Source of the DNA: Mytilus trossulus
Taxonomy: Eukaryota; Mollusca; Bivalvia; Mytilida; Mytilidae
Length of the DNA stretch: 64,000 nt
Direction of reading: 5' to 3'
NCBI RefSeq assembly: GCF_036588685.1
Contig: NC_086373.1
Coordinates: 56,985,164 to 57,049,163 of the forward strand
The notes beneath the pieces are model-generated. The model made no database searches and was not told the DNA's origin. It worked only from the letters and a program-made list of their open reading frames with translations. A program made the translations under genes and the position numbers. Below are positions 46,133-61,100 of this stretch, piece by piece; within the stretch, counting starts at the first letter, position 1; each line of letters starts with the position of its first letter.

Positions 46133-49100
46133 CTGAAAATGAAATTTTTTTAAAATGTATTCAATGAGATTATGTAATATGGACTGAGATATTACAATAT
46201 TAATTTACTACTTTGCTTTAAATACATATCCTTTTAAGGATGTATTCTTCTGACTTTTCAGTCTCGTACAGTCTCGTTGAAATCTCGTTCTTAGATTATG
46301 TCCAAAACATATGATAGAAGTGGAAAATATCAAGGAATTTTAAAAATATTATAATCAAACATAACTCTGTGAAAAAATTGTGTATTTACCATGAATGGTT
46401 TTTGAATAATCCAGTTTTCAAATTTTACGACCATTCAAGTCAGTATTTTTAGTCAAAATTTTGAGAAAATGGGTGAGGGATACAAAAAATGATTTTACAA
46501 GAATAATATACATCCCATCTCATTTTGGTCTTTTCAAATTTCTTTGATATGTATTTTTTCAATCATTTATAACAAAAAAGTTGAATTAATATGCATTTTG
46601 TGCTTTAAAATGAGAAAAATCATAAAAATACAAAATTGGCAGTATGGTAAATTTTACACAAAAAAGCATCAAAATATGATAAAACTTTCTTATATTAACA
46701 CCTACCTATAGTTTTTGTAAGTTAAATTTATTCAGATTGGTCCCCTTCATCTTTATGGAAAGTATGAAAAAAAGTTTAATTGTGGAACTGTGATTTTTTT
46801 CACGATAACAGCCCAAAAATAGGTAAAAATCGATGAAAAGTGAGAAAATCATCAAAATTGGGCATTTTCAAAGGGCCGTAGCAAAAAAAGAAGCACACCA
46901 CCATATGATTTTTTCTTCACCAACTGTTTTGTTACAGTCTTATAATCCTAAAAATCAGGTTAAGAAAAAAAGTTTAATTCTAGAAATTTTTGGCTCCTCA
47001 GAGGTGTACATCCTTAAAACATATATATTTAAAATAGTTTGTCAGAAGAATTTATTATCATTCACTGTCAAAACCAATACATATTATTATAAAAATAAAA
47101 CCATCTACCAAGCACAAAATTTATCTTTAAGGTGGTACCTAACACTTTCACTAAAATAAATTTGGCTCGTTTAATTCTCATAAAATTTTGACAAAGTATT
47201 TACTTTGACCCTTTGACAAAAATATAAAAATTTCAAAAAATTTGAACCAACCATTTTATCAGAAAAATTACACTGGTTATATAGCAGTTTGACAAACACT
47301 ACTTTTGATCATTGAGAAGCTTAATATTCTCTTAACAACGCAACGTAATTAAAACGTTCAGCTGATTTTACAGAATTACCTCCCTGTAGTGTTAGGTACC
47401 ACCTTAATTAACTTTAAAGTCTATAATTTCTTTATCCAGTGATGGACAAAATTTCTTTTTACAAGTTCTTTCTTCTATCTTTTCAATTTCATCATTGTTC
47501 ATGAACTAAGTTGATTAAACTCAACATTCTGAAAATAATGTCCTTTAAGAATCTGGATGTTATGCAACCAATAACTAGCCTAAGGCCTCTTTCAGAATTA
47601 AATTCAAAACATTTTAAGATCCCAACCACTTATAATAGCAAATTTTCATTTTATTTGTACAAACTCTTACAAAATTCCAAAGAAAATGAAACCATTCAGA
47701 AATAGTAAATTTGACTTATTTGAGTTCCAGCATCCACAAACAATTTTGTAACAGTCCTTTAATGAGCCTCCCTATGCTGCAATACATTTCACTATTTATA
47801 ATAAATAATTCAATTATCAGCATCAACAATCACATTGAAATAATGATCCAATACTTACATCATCATTATCACAGCCAACCATATCACCATAAGACACCTG
47901 GTTACATACACAATATCTTGGTTCGTTTGGATCATTCTGCCAGTCTATTGGCTGCCCATGTTCATCAACAATCTGTAAATCTGAGTTAGCATCCTCCCGT
48001 ATAAGAGGTGATGCTTCAGCAGGAGTGACAGGTGTTTGTGGTGTGAGAGGTTGTTTCTGTGCCAGTAATGACTGTGCCACAGAGACAATGGCGGGAGAGG
48101 AGGACTGTTGTTGTGACTGAGTGAGTTGAGCTGCCTTGGTAGTTTGTCTAAATGTAAATACAGAAATATTAGATAAATGCATTGGCTAGAGGTAAAGGGG
48201 AGGGTCAAGATCTCAAAATAAAATGTTTAAATGGTTTTACACTAGTCATTTTTGGGGCTCTTTATAGCTTGCTGTTCAGTGTGGGCCAAGGTTCCGTATT
48301 GAAGACCGTACTTTGACCTATAATGGTTTTTCTTTTACAAATTGTGACTTGAATGGAGAGTTATCTCATTGGCTCTCATACCACATCTTTTTATATCTAT
48401 GTTAAGTTTAGTGTTAATAGAAAAGCATATGTTAGTCTTTTCCAATTGTTTAAAATGTCTTTTAAGATTTTATCATAATTTCAGGTAAAAGTGGTAGAAA
48501 TAAATAATTTTGTCCTCATTATAAAAATAACAGACAGTTTATTACAGTTTATCTATATGTAGGTTTTATATGAGTAAAATTGTATACATTTTGAAATAAT
48601 TGAATAAACAACAGCAGGGTTTCCGCTGGTGGTCGCCATTTTCGCAATTTGCGAAAAAATAATAATTGTGGCGATAAAAATTCGTCATTTGCGAAAGAAT
48701 TTGGCGAAAGAATTATATAACAATTTATTTTTCTCCGTCTTGCATTTAGTTTATTTACTTATTTCAAGTTTCTCGGACTTTATGACCAGATCAGACAATA
48801 CTCAGAATTCACCTTGACCTCATTAAGATTTGAACAGAAAATAAATAATCAGCTGATTGCATTTTATATAGCTATCGACAACAAAGGACTAATTAATAAA
48901 GGTGTTGATTGAATTGTTTTACAAAATGATATGGTTAAATGGCTTCCGTAACTTCCGTTAAATGTTACATACATAATTTATTTACCACTTTGTCATGTTT
49001 GCAACGCACGTGTTTGAAGCAAACTTTTGACGTCTCCTCCCCTTTAAAAGGTAGTTTAGAACAGAAAGCTGTTGTGACGAAAAATGTTCAAAAGCAAGAA

Positions 49101-52100
49101 AAATCTCTGATTTTAAAACTTTAATTATCCTTTGACTTAATATAGGCAATTGATTAGGAGACTACTTTAAAGTTGATTGCGTGACACATGTGTTTCATTC
49201 ATAGTTTTACGTCTCAACTTTTTCATTTACGATGGCCAAGAAAAGAAAACTGTCGTCATGAAGAAATCTATCCAACAGTTTGGGAATAACACCTCGAATG
49301 AGAGTAACCTATCAATGTAATGACTACACGTGAAATGAGGGATCAATTTCATGTGATAAAAGCTTTTTTTCTGTTCTAAAAACCACTTCGTAGTACAAAA
49401 GGGCATATCAGTATTTTTCTTTTAAAGAAACTTTCCCTACAAACTATACTGGAATTATATGATAAAAAAATGTCCATTAATTTGGTTATATTCCCGGACT
49501 TATATCTTCTTTATTATTAAGAGTATAGTGGTCCCCTAATTTAGAAAACTGTTTAAAATACAATTTTAGGGAGACAGATTTATAAAAGTTTTTCCAAACT
49601 TGTTTCCGAATCCCATATTTGAACTTTATGTAACATTGTAATATTTGTCTTGACAATTTTTCATTAATAAATACTGTTTAAACTAAAATACAATGCATAT
49701 TTTCCCCTTTTAAGTTAAAAAAAAATCTGTTGTTTTTAAGTAAATGATTAGTGTTTATTCATTAAAATGTAGACTCTAAAATAAGTTTGAGAGAATAATC
49801 ATAGACACAATAAGGTAACCAGTTGCTTCGCAGGGCGCAGCATTATACGACCGCAGATGTAGAACCCTGAACAGATGGGACAAGTATGGACACAACTTTT
49901 AAGTTTGATACAGCTTTAAATGTGGATTGTGATTAAATAGTTGACACAACATAGGTTTATGTCACATTATGATTTTGGACCCTTTGGACCTTAGTGTAGA
50001 CCAACTTGAAAACTGGGCCAATAATTAAAAATCTAAGTACATTTTTAGATTCAGCATATCAAAGAACCCCAAGGATTCAATTTTTGTCAAAATCAAACAA
50101 AGTTTAATTTTGGACCCTTTGGGCCCAAAATTCCTAAACTGTTGGGACCAAAACTCCCAAAATCAATACCTGACCTTCCTTTTATGGTCATAAACCTTGT
50201 GCTTAAATTTCATAGATTTCTATTCACTTATACTAAAGTTATAATGTACTGATTTCAATTCAAATTTCTAATGAGTTTGCAACAATAACTGCTCATTTAA
50301 ATACATCATACAATATTAAAATGTTATAAAAAGTGCTTGTTATCACTGAATGGTAAAGATTGTTTTAATTTATCAGTTGGTAGTAAAAATGAAAATACAT
50401 TGAATATTGTATAAAACAATGATTAAAGTTGATTCAACTACTATTCTATACAAAGAAAGATAACTCCAATTGAAAAAAAATAATTGCTATTGCACAATAC
50501 TCTGCAATTAGATATTTCTTGCTATTGTGCAATACTGTGCAATTGAAAATTTCTTGCTATTCCACAATACTTAATGTGATAATTTTGAATCCTGATTTGG
50601 ACCAACTTGAAAACTGGGCCCATAATCAAAAATCAAAGTACATGTTTAGATAAAGCAAAGAAGTCCAAGAATTGATTTTTGTTAAAATCAAACTAAGTTT
50701 AATTTTGGACCCTTTTGACTTTAATGTAGACCAATTTGAAAACAGGACCAAAAATGAAGAATCGACATACACAGTTAGATTTGGCATATCAAAGAACCCC
50801 ATTTATTCAATTTTTGATGAAATCAAACAAAGTTTAATTTTGGACCCTGATTTGGACCAACTTGAAAACTGGGCCAACATTAAAAAATCTAAGTACATTT
50901 TTAAATTCAGCATATCAAATAACCCAACCGATTCAAGTTTTGTCAAAATCAAACTCAGTTTTATTTTGGACCCTTTGGACCTTAATGTAGACCAATTTGA
51001 AAACGGGACCAAAAATTAAAAATCTACATACAGTTAGATTCGGCATATCAAAGAATTTCAATTATTCAATTTTTGATAAAATCAAACAAAGTTTAATTTT
51101 GGACCCTTTGGGCCCCTTATTCCTAAACTGTTTGGACCAAAACTCCCAAAATCTATACCAACCTTCCTTTTATGGTCATAAACCTTGTGTTTAAATTTCA
51201 TAGATTTCTATTTACTTATACTAAAGTTATGGTGCGAAAACAAAGAAAAATGATTATTTGGGTCCCTTTTTGGTCCCTAATTCCTAAACTGTTGGGACCT
51301 TAACTCCCAAAATCAATACCAACTTTTCTTTTGTGGTCATAAACCTTGTGTTAAAATTTCATAGATTTCTATTCACTTAAACTAAAGTTATAGTGCGAAA
51401 ACAAAGAAAATGCTTATTTGGGCCCTTTTTGGCCCTTAATTCCTAAAATGTTGGGACCAAAACTCCTAAAATCAATACCAACCTTCCTTTTGTGGTCATA
51501 AACCTTGTGTTAAAATTTCATAGATTTCTATTCACTTTTACTAAAGTTAGAGTGCGAAAACTAAAAGTATTCGGACGACGACGACGACGCCAACGTGATA
51601 GCAATATACGACGAAATTTTTTTCAAAATTTGCGGTCGTATAAAAATCATCTTAATTAAGGGAGGGGGGGTAGAAAAAAAAGTAAAAAATATGTATGTCA
51701 CTTGGCGAAAAAAATAATAAAGTGGCGAAAAATACATTGTTTTAGCGAAAGAGGTGGCGAAAAAAATAATTGACCCAGGGGAAACCCTGCACAGTAAATA
51801 TGATCACAAACATCAAAGTTGTATACAGTGATGTACTGTGGATTCATTTATTTCATGTGTACCAATTTTGGTTTTTAACGGAAAATTTGTATGTTCATAG
51901 ATATTAAATTTTGTGGTTTTGCCAGGGTCTGCATACAAGCCTATAAAAAAATTGTCATTCATTATTCATCATATTTTGTGGTTTACCTGTACCCATGAAA
52001 TCCATGAAAATTGGTATTCAAGAATAATAATGCAACCACAGTAGTATTGTTTTTCAGGTAACACTTACTTTTTTGATCTGGATATTTTGGGTTCATGACT

Positions 52101-55100
52101 TGCTGTAGGAGTTGAGGGTGCTGAACTATAAACATCTTTAGGTATAGTTAGTTCTTTACTTAATTCTGACATGGCCATTAAACTAGCTTTCATACTTGGA
52201 GTGCGACGGCCATGTTGTAGCTGTAAAAGAAACAGAATTTGATTCAAACACTTCGGACAAAAAAGAGAATAAATAAAAAAATGCTATTGCTAAATCTTGC
52301 AAATTAAAACGTGTTTACTCATTTATTCATCTATCAATTTTCCAATCAACTTCCATTCTTGAAATATTAATAATGGCTGAATGGGTAAAAATACGAGAGT
52401 AACTACTGATTTTTCAATCAAACAAATAATATTGAATTGCTAATTTTGAATTGTGTGAAACTTTTTTTGTTGCATTTTTGCAAAAAAAAATAATATTCCT
52501 ATATTTTTATGCACACTACACATGTTACAAGAATAACTTTCAACATGTCCATACCATAATTCTATGAAAACTAATGGACTTGAGCATCCTATCCATATGC
52601 CTCTCTTAATATCAAAATCTATAAATAGACCTAAATTGATCTAGATACCATATGTACTACAAGGACACATTGTGTTGAGGTTTTAATCTCTGTCGGAAAT
52701 GATCTTAGATACCATTTGTACTACAAGGACACATTGTGTTAAGGTTTTAATCTCTGTCGGACATATTTTACCTTGATTCTATTGCTCTGTTCTGCACGCC
52801 TAGTATTAGTTTTAGTTTCAATAGTAATACCACTTGAGATGAAATCCTGTGAAGATAGAGACTGTTAAATAAAAAACGATTGTAAAAGTCTACAAATATG
52901 ACAAACAAAGCATATTCTTCAAATTTGGTAATCATGGTAATACCAAGGCTTCCAAAACGGTCATATATGCCGGTCATTTGTATAATGTCCGGTAAAAGTC
53001 CGGCTGGGCAAAGCATGAAACGGTCATCTACTTTTTAGTTTCATAGGCTTTTTCGGTCATTTTAACATATTTAAATTCACGATCTTTTAGACCCAACCTT
53101 TTGCCTTTAACAGCCATACATTTCCAGTCATAAAAGTGACATGATGATTAATTACTATCAAAACAACCCCTACTTCAATACCCTCTAATTTTAATCAAGG
53201 CTAATTAGTTGCTGGACAGCTGAAAACTACCTGTTCAGCTGTTCAGGTGACAGGTAAACTATTTTCAGTACCGGACATCTTATAAATTAATCGGTCCATT
53301 CACAATTATTTTCCTACATTTCAGCGGATTGTATCTTATTGATTTAGTCTAAAAGATCAAATTTTTAATAAATACATTTATAAACTTGATTTGATGAACC
53401 ATTTAAAAAGGTTTTACATGAAAAATCATCAGAACTACATTGTTTGAACAAGAACACGTGTGCGCATGTGCACAGGTGGGAAATTCAATTATGCATCCTA
53501 CATTTCTTCAAAAATGCTAAAATTATCATTGATTCCTGTATCTAACGTTCATTTCAAGTATTTTGTTGAAGAAATAACGTGGAAGGAGCTTCTTCGCTCA
53601 GTCGTGCTATGTAAAAGTACACGGATTTTTCGTATCCGTTTATGGTCCATGTTTTACCATTGTCAAGTCAACATCCGGTTTTGAAAAATGTGACTTAAAA
53701 ACGAAAATAAAGTTCTAGACAACGTCATTTTGCACAAATAAAGAGTCTAATGCAGATATGAGCATACTGATATGCACACTTTGAATGATGCAACGCCAAT
53801 TTATCAGTTTATGTCAGAACAAAAAGTTCATATCTAAGTAAAGTTTAATATCGTTTTTAATCTAATGTCAATCATTGGGATGGCCATCTGATTACCCAAT
53901 TGCCTTTTGTGACTTAGTCTTAGGGATTAAAATTCGGATCAGATATAAAATGTCCGGCTGGCTCAGAAAAATTTTGGAAGCCTTGGGTAATACAGAGATA
54001 TTTTCAAACAGACGTTATTTTAAATTATTGCACAATCACATAACACACAAGTTATCCCACCCTCAATTGTTTGTAGAAAGCAACAATACTGTAATGAAAA
54101 GGTAGCTTTTGATTTATTTGTTTGGTTAAATCTGTTTATGAGAAATAAAATTCATTCATTCATGAGATTCAATTTCTCAAATAAGCTTGGCAATAGCAAA
54201 CAATGGAGGGTCATTTGATATAGCATCTCAAAGTAAACAAAGCTACTGCATTGAAGACCTGTTGCTGACCTTCTGCTGTTGTCTTTTCTATGGTCAGGTT
54301 AACGTTGTTGTCTCTTTGACACATACCCCATTTCCATATTCATTTGTATACATTTAAGGAAACCCTAGTATTTACATCTTTATTCTATGATCTTCTGCTC
54401 TTCAAATCACTACAAATGGATAAGCTCTGTCAATTATTGAAAATAGCAACATGTATCATTGTACAGTGATTTTTGGCCATGGTTTACAAATTAAAATTGT
54501 GGGATATTGCCCCAGATATTGATACATACCTGTTGTGTTGCTGCTATTGCCTGTGATGCTGCTGCTGCAATGGCAGCATTACTCCCTGCTCCTACATGAC
54601 CTGTTAACAATTACATATCATTAATAATGGGATACCATGTGACTTTAAAGAGTGAAGACGAGACAAAAAAAAAATGACAAGAAAATTACAGTCCAAATAA
54701 TTTTTTTTTATAGGTATTCCACTAATTGAGATTAAGGAGGATCGCGGGTATCAGGAACCAAGATTTTCAGAAAAAAATTAAAAACATTAATTTTTCATTA
54801 AAATTTTATTTGTTACCTTAAGTAGTTGTTACTTTATCATATGGTACAAAAATCAATCGAAAAATTCAATTCATGTTGGCCCCAGGTGACTTTTAAAATA
54901 TAGATATCATTGAAAAAGCTCCAAATTACCTCCCTTTGGTGAAAAAAGCCATTTTTTGGCATTAAAATCAAAATATCTTTTTAAACTCATGGGTGACCTA
55001 TATTTTTTATTGGTGCTTTCGAATAAGCTGTACATAAACTAAATAATTGAGAAATTTAAGCGATTTCTGTAATTTAGTTCTTTTATTATTTCGATATTAC

Positions 55101-58100
55101 CACTATTTCTCCTATTAGTTCAACAGAAAAATAGGACATTAACAAAAATGTATGCTACTTTCTAAGGAAGATTGTGAGTGTAAATGAACGGTGACCCCAT
55201 CTTTTTATTTCATTTTTCTATTTAGTATAAGATAAAGTTCATTTATAGAAAAATTAAGAGAAATCCTATATTGAATAAAAAAAAATATTTAGCCCTGCGA
55301 GTCCCTTTAAATTGAGGGCGATTCCAATCTCAAAGATTATAATTCAATTATAATCCCAACCACACACAGCAAAAGATTTGTAGACTCCAGTAGTTTTGAG
55401 CTTTCTTACTGTATCTATTATAGACACATATCTATTGATGAAGACAATATGTTGATCTCTAGAGATGTATCTTTGTTGTTATTTAACAATCACACAATTT
55501 TATTTTGTGCATAGAATTACCCTGCACACCACTTAACATTCATTTCGGTGCTCAAATGCATCTTAATGTACATGTAATAAATAAAAAGAAAAGGTGGGTG
55601 TGTGTAAAACTTAAGTAGTTTGTACACTCATATCTACCCTCTTATTTCTTTCTTGGTTATTACATCACTGATTTTAAAGGTTATTTTACAGGTTCAAAGC
55701 TTAATTTCTATTTTAAGTGTATTGACACTACATGTATGTTTGTATTTTAATATGTATATTGACAGTCAATATATAAAAAATTTGCACAGGTTCATATATA
55801 ACATATTGACCTTGTCAAAGGTCTATAATTGATAAGACTTACCTAGACTGTAAGTTAATGATGGTACTGATGTTGAGTTGAACATTGATAATGCTGGGGA
55901 ATTAGAGTTGGATTGTGATTTACGTGATTGACCTATTGCCTCCAATGCAGCCTCATGGGCCAAAGATGACAAAACTTTTTCTGTTGCTATTCTTTTTTCT
56001 GACGAGTGATTGTTCATTACAGGCTGAGAATGCAGAATTCTTCTCTCTGTAATACATAACATATCTCTGTATAAGGAACTCATTTATCACTCATTGCCTT
56101 GTCACTGGCACAGATGACTTAGTATTTATGTAATTGTTTTACTCTTTTAATGAATTGTCAAATTTCCAATAACCCTTTTTTCAAGTCAAAGAGGTAGTTT
56201 TAGGACTTTCTTATTCCAGGAATAGATTTCCTTAGCCGTATTTGGCACAACTTTTTGGAATTTTGGATCCTCAATGCTCTTCAACTTTTTAATTGTTTGG
56301 CTTTATAAATATTTTGATATGAGCGTCACTGATGAGTCTTATGTAGACGAAACGCGCGTCTGGCGTACTGAATTATAATCCTGGTACCTTTGATAACTAT
56401 TTAGAATAAACTAATATTCAAACAACTGAACAATACTTGTACTTATATATATTGCTGAAACACATATACACGATATAAGCTGGACAATATCAAATGTCAT
56501 TGTTTACAAAAAAAATAATGAAAAAGTCTATCATAGACGTCTTTATAGATATTAATTACATATATTTGGCTGTTTATGAAACAAAGGCAATCAGAATATT
56601 CCTATATTTAAGGGAAATAACTTTTTTGTGTACATAAATTAATCTTTGCATGTATTAGAAAACCTTCCCGAGATGTAAAAAATCTTGTATTTTCTAAATA
56701 TTTTTGTTTGACCAACATAAGCACCAAGAAATGTATATATTCATTAGTGAAGTACATGTAGGTTATAAATATCTGTGTAATAACCAATAATGGTTGTTTA
56801 ATATCATTCTACTTACTTTCTGTTCTATGATTATTGATAGATGGAGGTTTATCTAACTCTAGTGACCCTGAAAATATACATGGTAATGCACTTTTATTGT
56901 CTATCCACATGAAAAGGCTCACTATGGGTCTGTGAAAAATACACAAAGAAAAATTTCATCCATCTTCATATAAATTTGCATACTCTTTGTTGATGTTGAC
57001 AAAGATCATAAAGTAAATGGGGACTTAACAAGAATAAAGCCTTCAAATGTTTAATAAAAATTAACTTGTCATAGCCTATATCAGTGATATTGGTTTTTTT
57101 TCTTCAAAACTACCTCTACCCTTTTTTAGTGCGAAAATATGCACCATTTTCATCATATTGGGAAATTTAAAATAAACCATGAATTTGAAGGAAACTTCAA
57201 TTTACAGACCTATTTTCAAGAGTCAAACCCTGCTTTAGAATTAGACCCCATTTTGTCAGTGATGATATATAAATAGACCCTCAAATCTGTACATATAGTC
57301 ATGTTAGGCATGAAAAATGTTTAAATGAGTGTTTTTCAGTTTGTATTCATGCACAATTACTACGTATATATACTGAGACTGCATGGTTTGGGAAAAGAGT
57401 TGTCTTTTTGGGAATAATTTTAAGCCATTTTTTTTCAAATTGGGATTCTTCTCAAGGATAAAGCCTTTGTTCTCCACTAATTTAAGGCAAACAATATCAC
57501 TGATATGAGAGGTGTTCCAGATGTTATATAACTTCTACTTACTTTTTTCTAAAACTTCTGTAATTCCAGCATTATCAGCTTCAAGTTCCATTTTAAATTT
57601 TGATAATTCTTGATCTAATTTTCTTAAATGTCTGTCAACCTGAAAATAAATGCATGACAACATTTAACGACAGATATCATTTGATATTTATAATATTAAA
57701 AATTCTGTTAATTCATAACATTTAGGAATTGGATTGGACACTTTCCCATTGTTGAAGGTTCTATGAGGGTCGTAATGGGTGTACCTTTATGACGAATAAT
57801 GGTAATAAAGGGCTGCACTTTAGCACATGATACGCCCGTTGCTCTTTTAACTTGTCTTTTATGCTTTAAATGAATTTATATGATCAACTAGAAATAGCGT
57901 GAGCCCTGTCAAATACCCCCCCCCCCCCAAATAATAAATAAAAATGCACAAAAAAATTGGCACTATTAAGGTTACCTCAAATTTGACTAAGTTTGTTGTC
58001 TTAATTTTTCATCCATACATACAATTTTGTGAAAGTGTTAGTTATTGTCCCAAAATTGGAAAAAACAACATTTTTTAAGCATAAAAATTCATAACACGGA

Positions 58101-61100
58101 AATGTAAAATCTGAAATTTATAAAAATTGAAAAGGGGCTTACATCAATAGATATAAACAATTCACCAAAGTTTCATGGTCATTGGTGAAAGCCTTTTTGA
58201 GTTATTGTCCAAAGTGTTAAAAATCACCCTTTTTTTATGAATAAAGCCCCATAAAAAAACATCTGACAGTAAAGGGCATTTCTACTCTCTTCTATGTTTA
58301 ACTGTAATAATTGTTGGTTTAATGTCATTTTAATATTTACAATACATTACCTAACATTCATTTTTATCAAGCAACCTTGATTTATATTCATTTGACTTAA
58401 CTTTAGTTAAAAAATATAAACATTTCAGTGTGGCATTTGGTCGACCTAAAACGTCTTACATCTTTTGGTACCCATATTTTCCCCTTGTTTTTTCTCTCTC
58501 AATATAATCCTTTAGCAATTCTTGATGATACATGAATGCATAAGTATTAAACATTTTCATTTAAAGACAAACATGTTTTCCATATTGTTCCTTCTATTAT
58601 ACATATATAAAAGATGACTGGCAAGACTTACTAAATCATATATATGAGTTGCTAAATGGACTTTTTCATCTGCATCTTCTAAAGATTTGTAATAGTCCTG
58701 AAATATATAGATGTAAGTTAGATATTTCCATAAACTAAAACCATCAAATTATACTGCTATATATGAATACTATTTTTTTTTATACAACTTGTAAAGACAG
58801 ACACATTAACAATCTATTTAAATAATGTAGCCAAGAGAAATTCAAGAATAGCAGAAAATATGACTTTTTTATTTAAATAAGTAAAACAAGACTTCGGAAG
58901 ATATCGCTAACTAAATAACCTATTTACATGTACCAGAATATAAAACAAATATTGTTTAGTTAAGGTGGTACCTAACACTTTCACTAAAATAAATTTGGCT
59001 CAATTAATTGTCATAAAATTTTGACAAAGTATTTCTTTGATCAAAATATAAAAAATTCAAAAAACTTGAACAACCATTTTATCAGAAAAATTACACTTGG
59101 TTATATAGCAGTTTGACAAACACTAATTTTGATCCTTGATATTCACATAATTAAAACATTCAGCTGATTTTACAGAGTTATCTCCCTTTAGTGTTAGGTA
59201 CCACCTGAAATCATTTCCCCAAACTGTCAGACAGGCAGTTAATTGGACAGACAGGTTGATTTCCCAATCCCCCTTAATTTTTATTTTAGCATACACTTCA
59301 TCATTATAGATTACTTTCTACATTTTACTTATAGCTTGTATTTTTACATTTTCTGTTGAAAGTAGAATTCCATTTTCAAAAACACATGTTTAGGAATGTT
59401 GTAACAACATGATTATCTTAGTGTCAGGTTTTCTGACTATAAAAAATGATTTTACAGTCATTATTGTAATCATAGCTCAAAGCTGAGTAATCACAAATCA
59501 TAACATGTATTTTTCATGAAAAAAGCAATGAACATCTTTCATTTCTGTAAATATAAATGTAACATGTATATACTTCCATTATTTTTTTTTTATTTTACTA
59601 ACAACTTATTTTTCTATCAATGATATTGTTTACCTTTTTAATTTTTTCAAAATTTTCATCTTTCCACTCCTGTTTTGCATTTGGCTGTGTACATTTCTTG
59701 AAAAAAGATTTGACTCTTTCATCCAACTCATCAAGAGCATCTGAAATAGTTTGTACACTACAGTGTTAGTTAATTATTCATGAAGATCTAGAGGAAATGA
59801 AAGAAATTTTCAAAATAGTTAGCTGTTCAACAACAACATCTAAATTATAACATGTACTGTAATTATTTTACCAATATCATCTTAAACTCTTTGCAACTAT
59901 AAAACATAAAGTAGATCTTTTTAGTTTGTTCATTATGTTGTACTGTTACACCACTGTCAAGGTTAGAAGAGAGTTAGGCACTATCAATCTTATTTAACCC
60001 TGTCACATTCTGTATATGCCTGTCCCAAATCAGGAGCCTGTAATTCACTGTGGTTGTCGTTTGTTGCTTTGTAACATATTTGTTTTTCATTCATTATTTC
60101 ATACTTCATATTTTTGTACTTGAATTAGACCTTTTATATCTACACATTTTCTCTTTTAAATTGTTTTACATATCTCAATTTGGGGTCTTTAACAGCTGAC
60201 TATGTGGTATGGGTTTTGCTTATTATTGAAAGCTAAACGTTGACCTATAGCTGTTAATTTCTGTGTCATTTGGTCTCTTGTTGAGAGCTGTCTCATTTGC
60301 AAACACACCACATCTTCTTATTTTTTATAAACGTGTATAACTTGCAGAAAATCATCCTCCCTCTACATACCATGGTGGATCAATTCATAATGAGAAATTA
60401 AATTCATAATGTAAAATTAAATTCATAATGTAAAATTAAATTCATAATGTAAAATTAAATTCATAATGTAGAATTAAATTCATAATGTAAAATTAAATTC
60501 ATAATGTAAAATTAAATTCATAATGTAAAATTAAATTCATAATGTAAAATTAAATTCATAATGTAAAATTAAATTCATAATAACCATGATAACCAAAAGC
60601 ATACCAATGATGAAATATTCAAAATACTTTTTTTAATCAAAGGAATTATTTCTTACATGTCGAACATGAACAACTATATTTTTTTAACTGTGGTAATGTA
60701 AATGCTGTACTGTAGTTACTTTGCATCATAAATATCTTACTTTGAACTTGTAAATCCATTTCTCTCATTTCTGTAAGTCTTTCTCTCATTTCCATAGGCA
60801 AATTCTCTATCACTATAAAACAGGGGTTTTTATTAATAATAAGCATGATAAGAAAGTCATAGCATGTGCTGGTTTGCGTAAAAAATATTTAAAACAAATT
60901 GAACATGAATATCATGAAAATTGGAACAATAACAACAAGAGAGTGCAACACATTAAAAGTGTGTACACATATGCAGATAAAACACAATATATTTATATTA
61001 TTTAGAACAAATTTAAATCGGTTTTCATTTTTATTTATCACTGTATTCAGTCCTGCCTTTTCTTTTTTAGTTTATCCTGAATTTTTTTTTTTACATAAAT

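Noticed and set aside
50672..51194. Frames with repeated LILDP..DQ peptides
   Set aside because: They read tandem units of a non-coding element and appear on both strands.
56130..56402. Ribozyme repeat as an ING3 regulatory element
   Set aside because: The same repeat is common in mussel genomes as far as I know, and it is antisense to the gene; a regulatory role cannot be supported from sequence alone.
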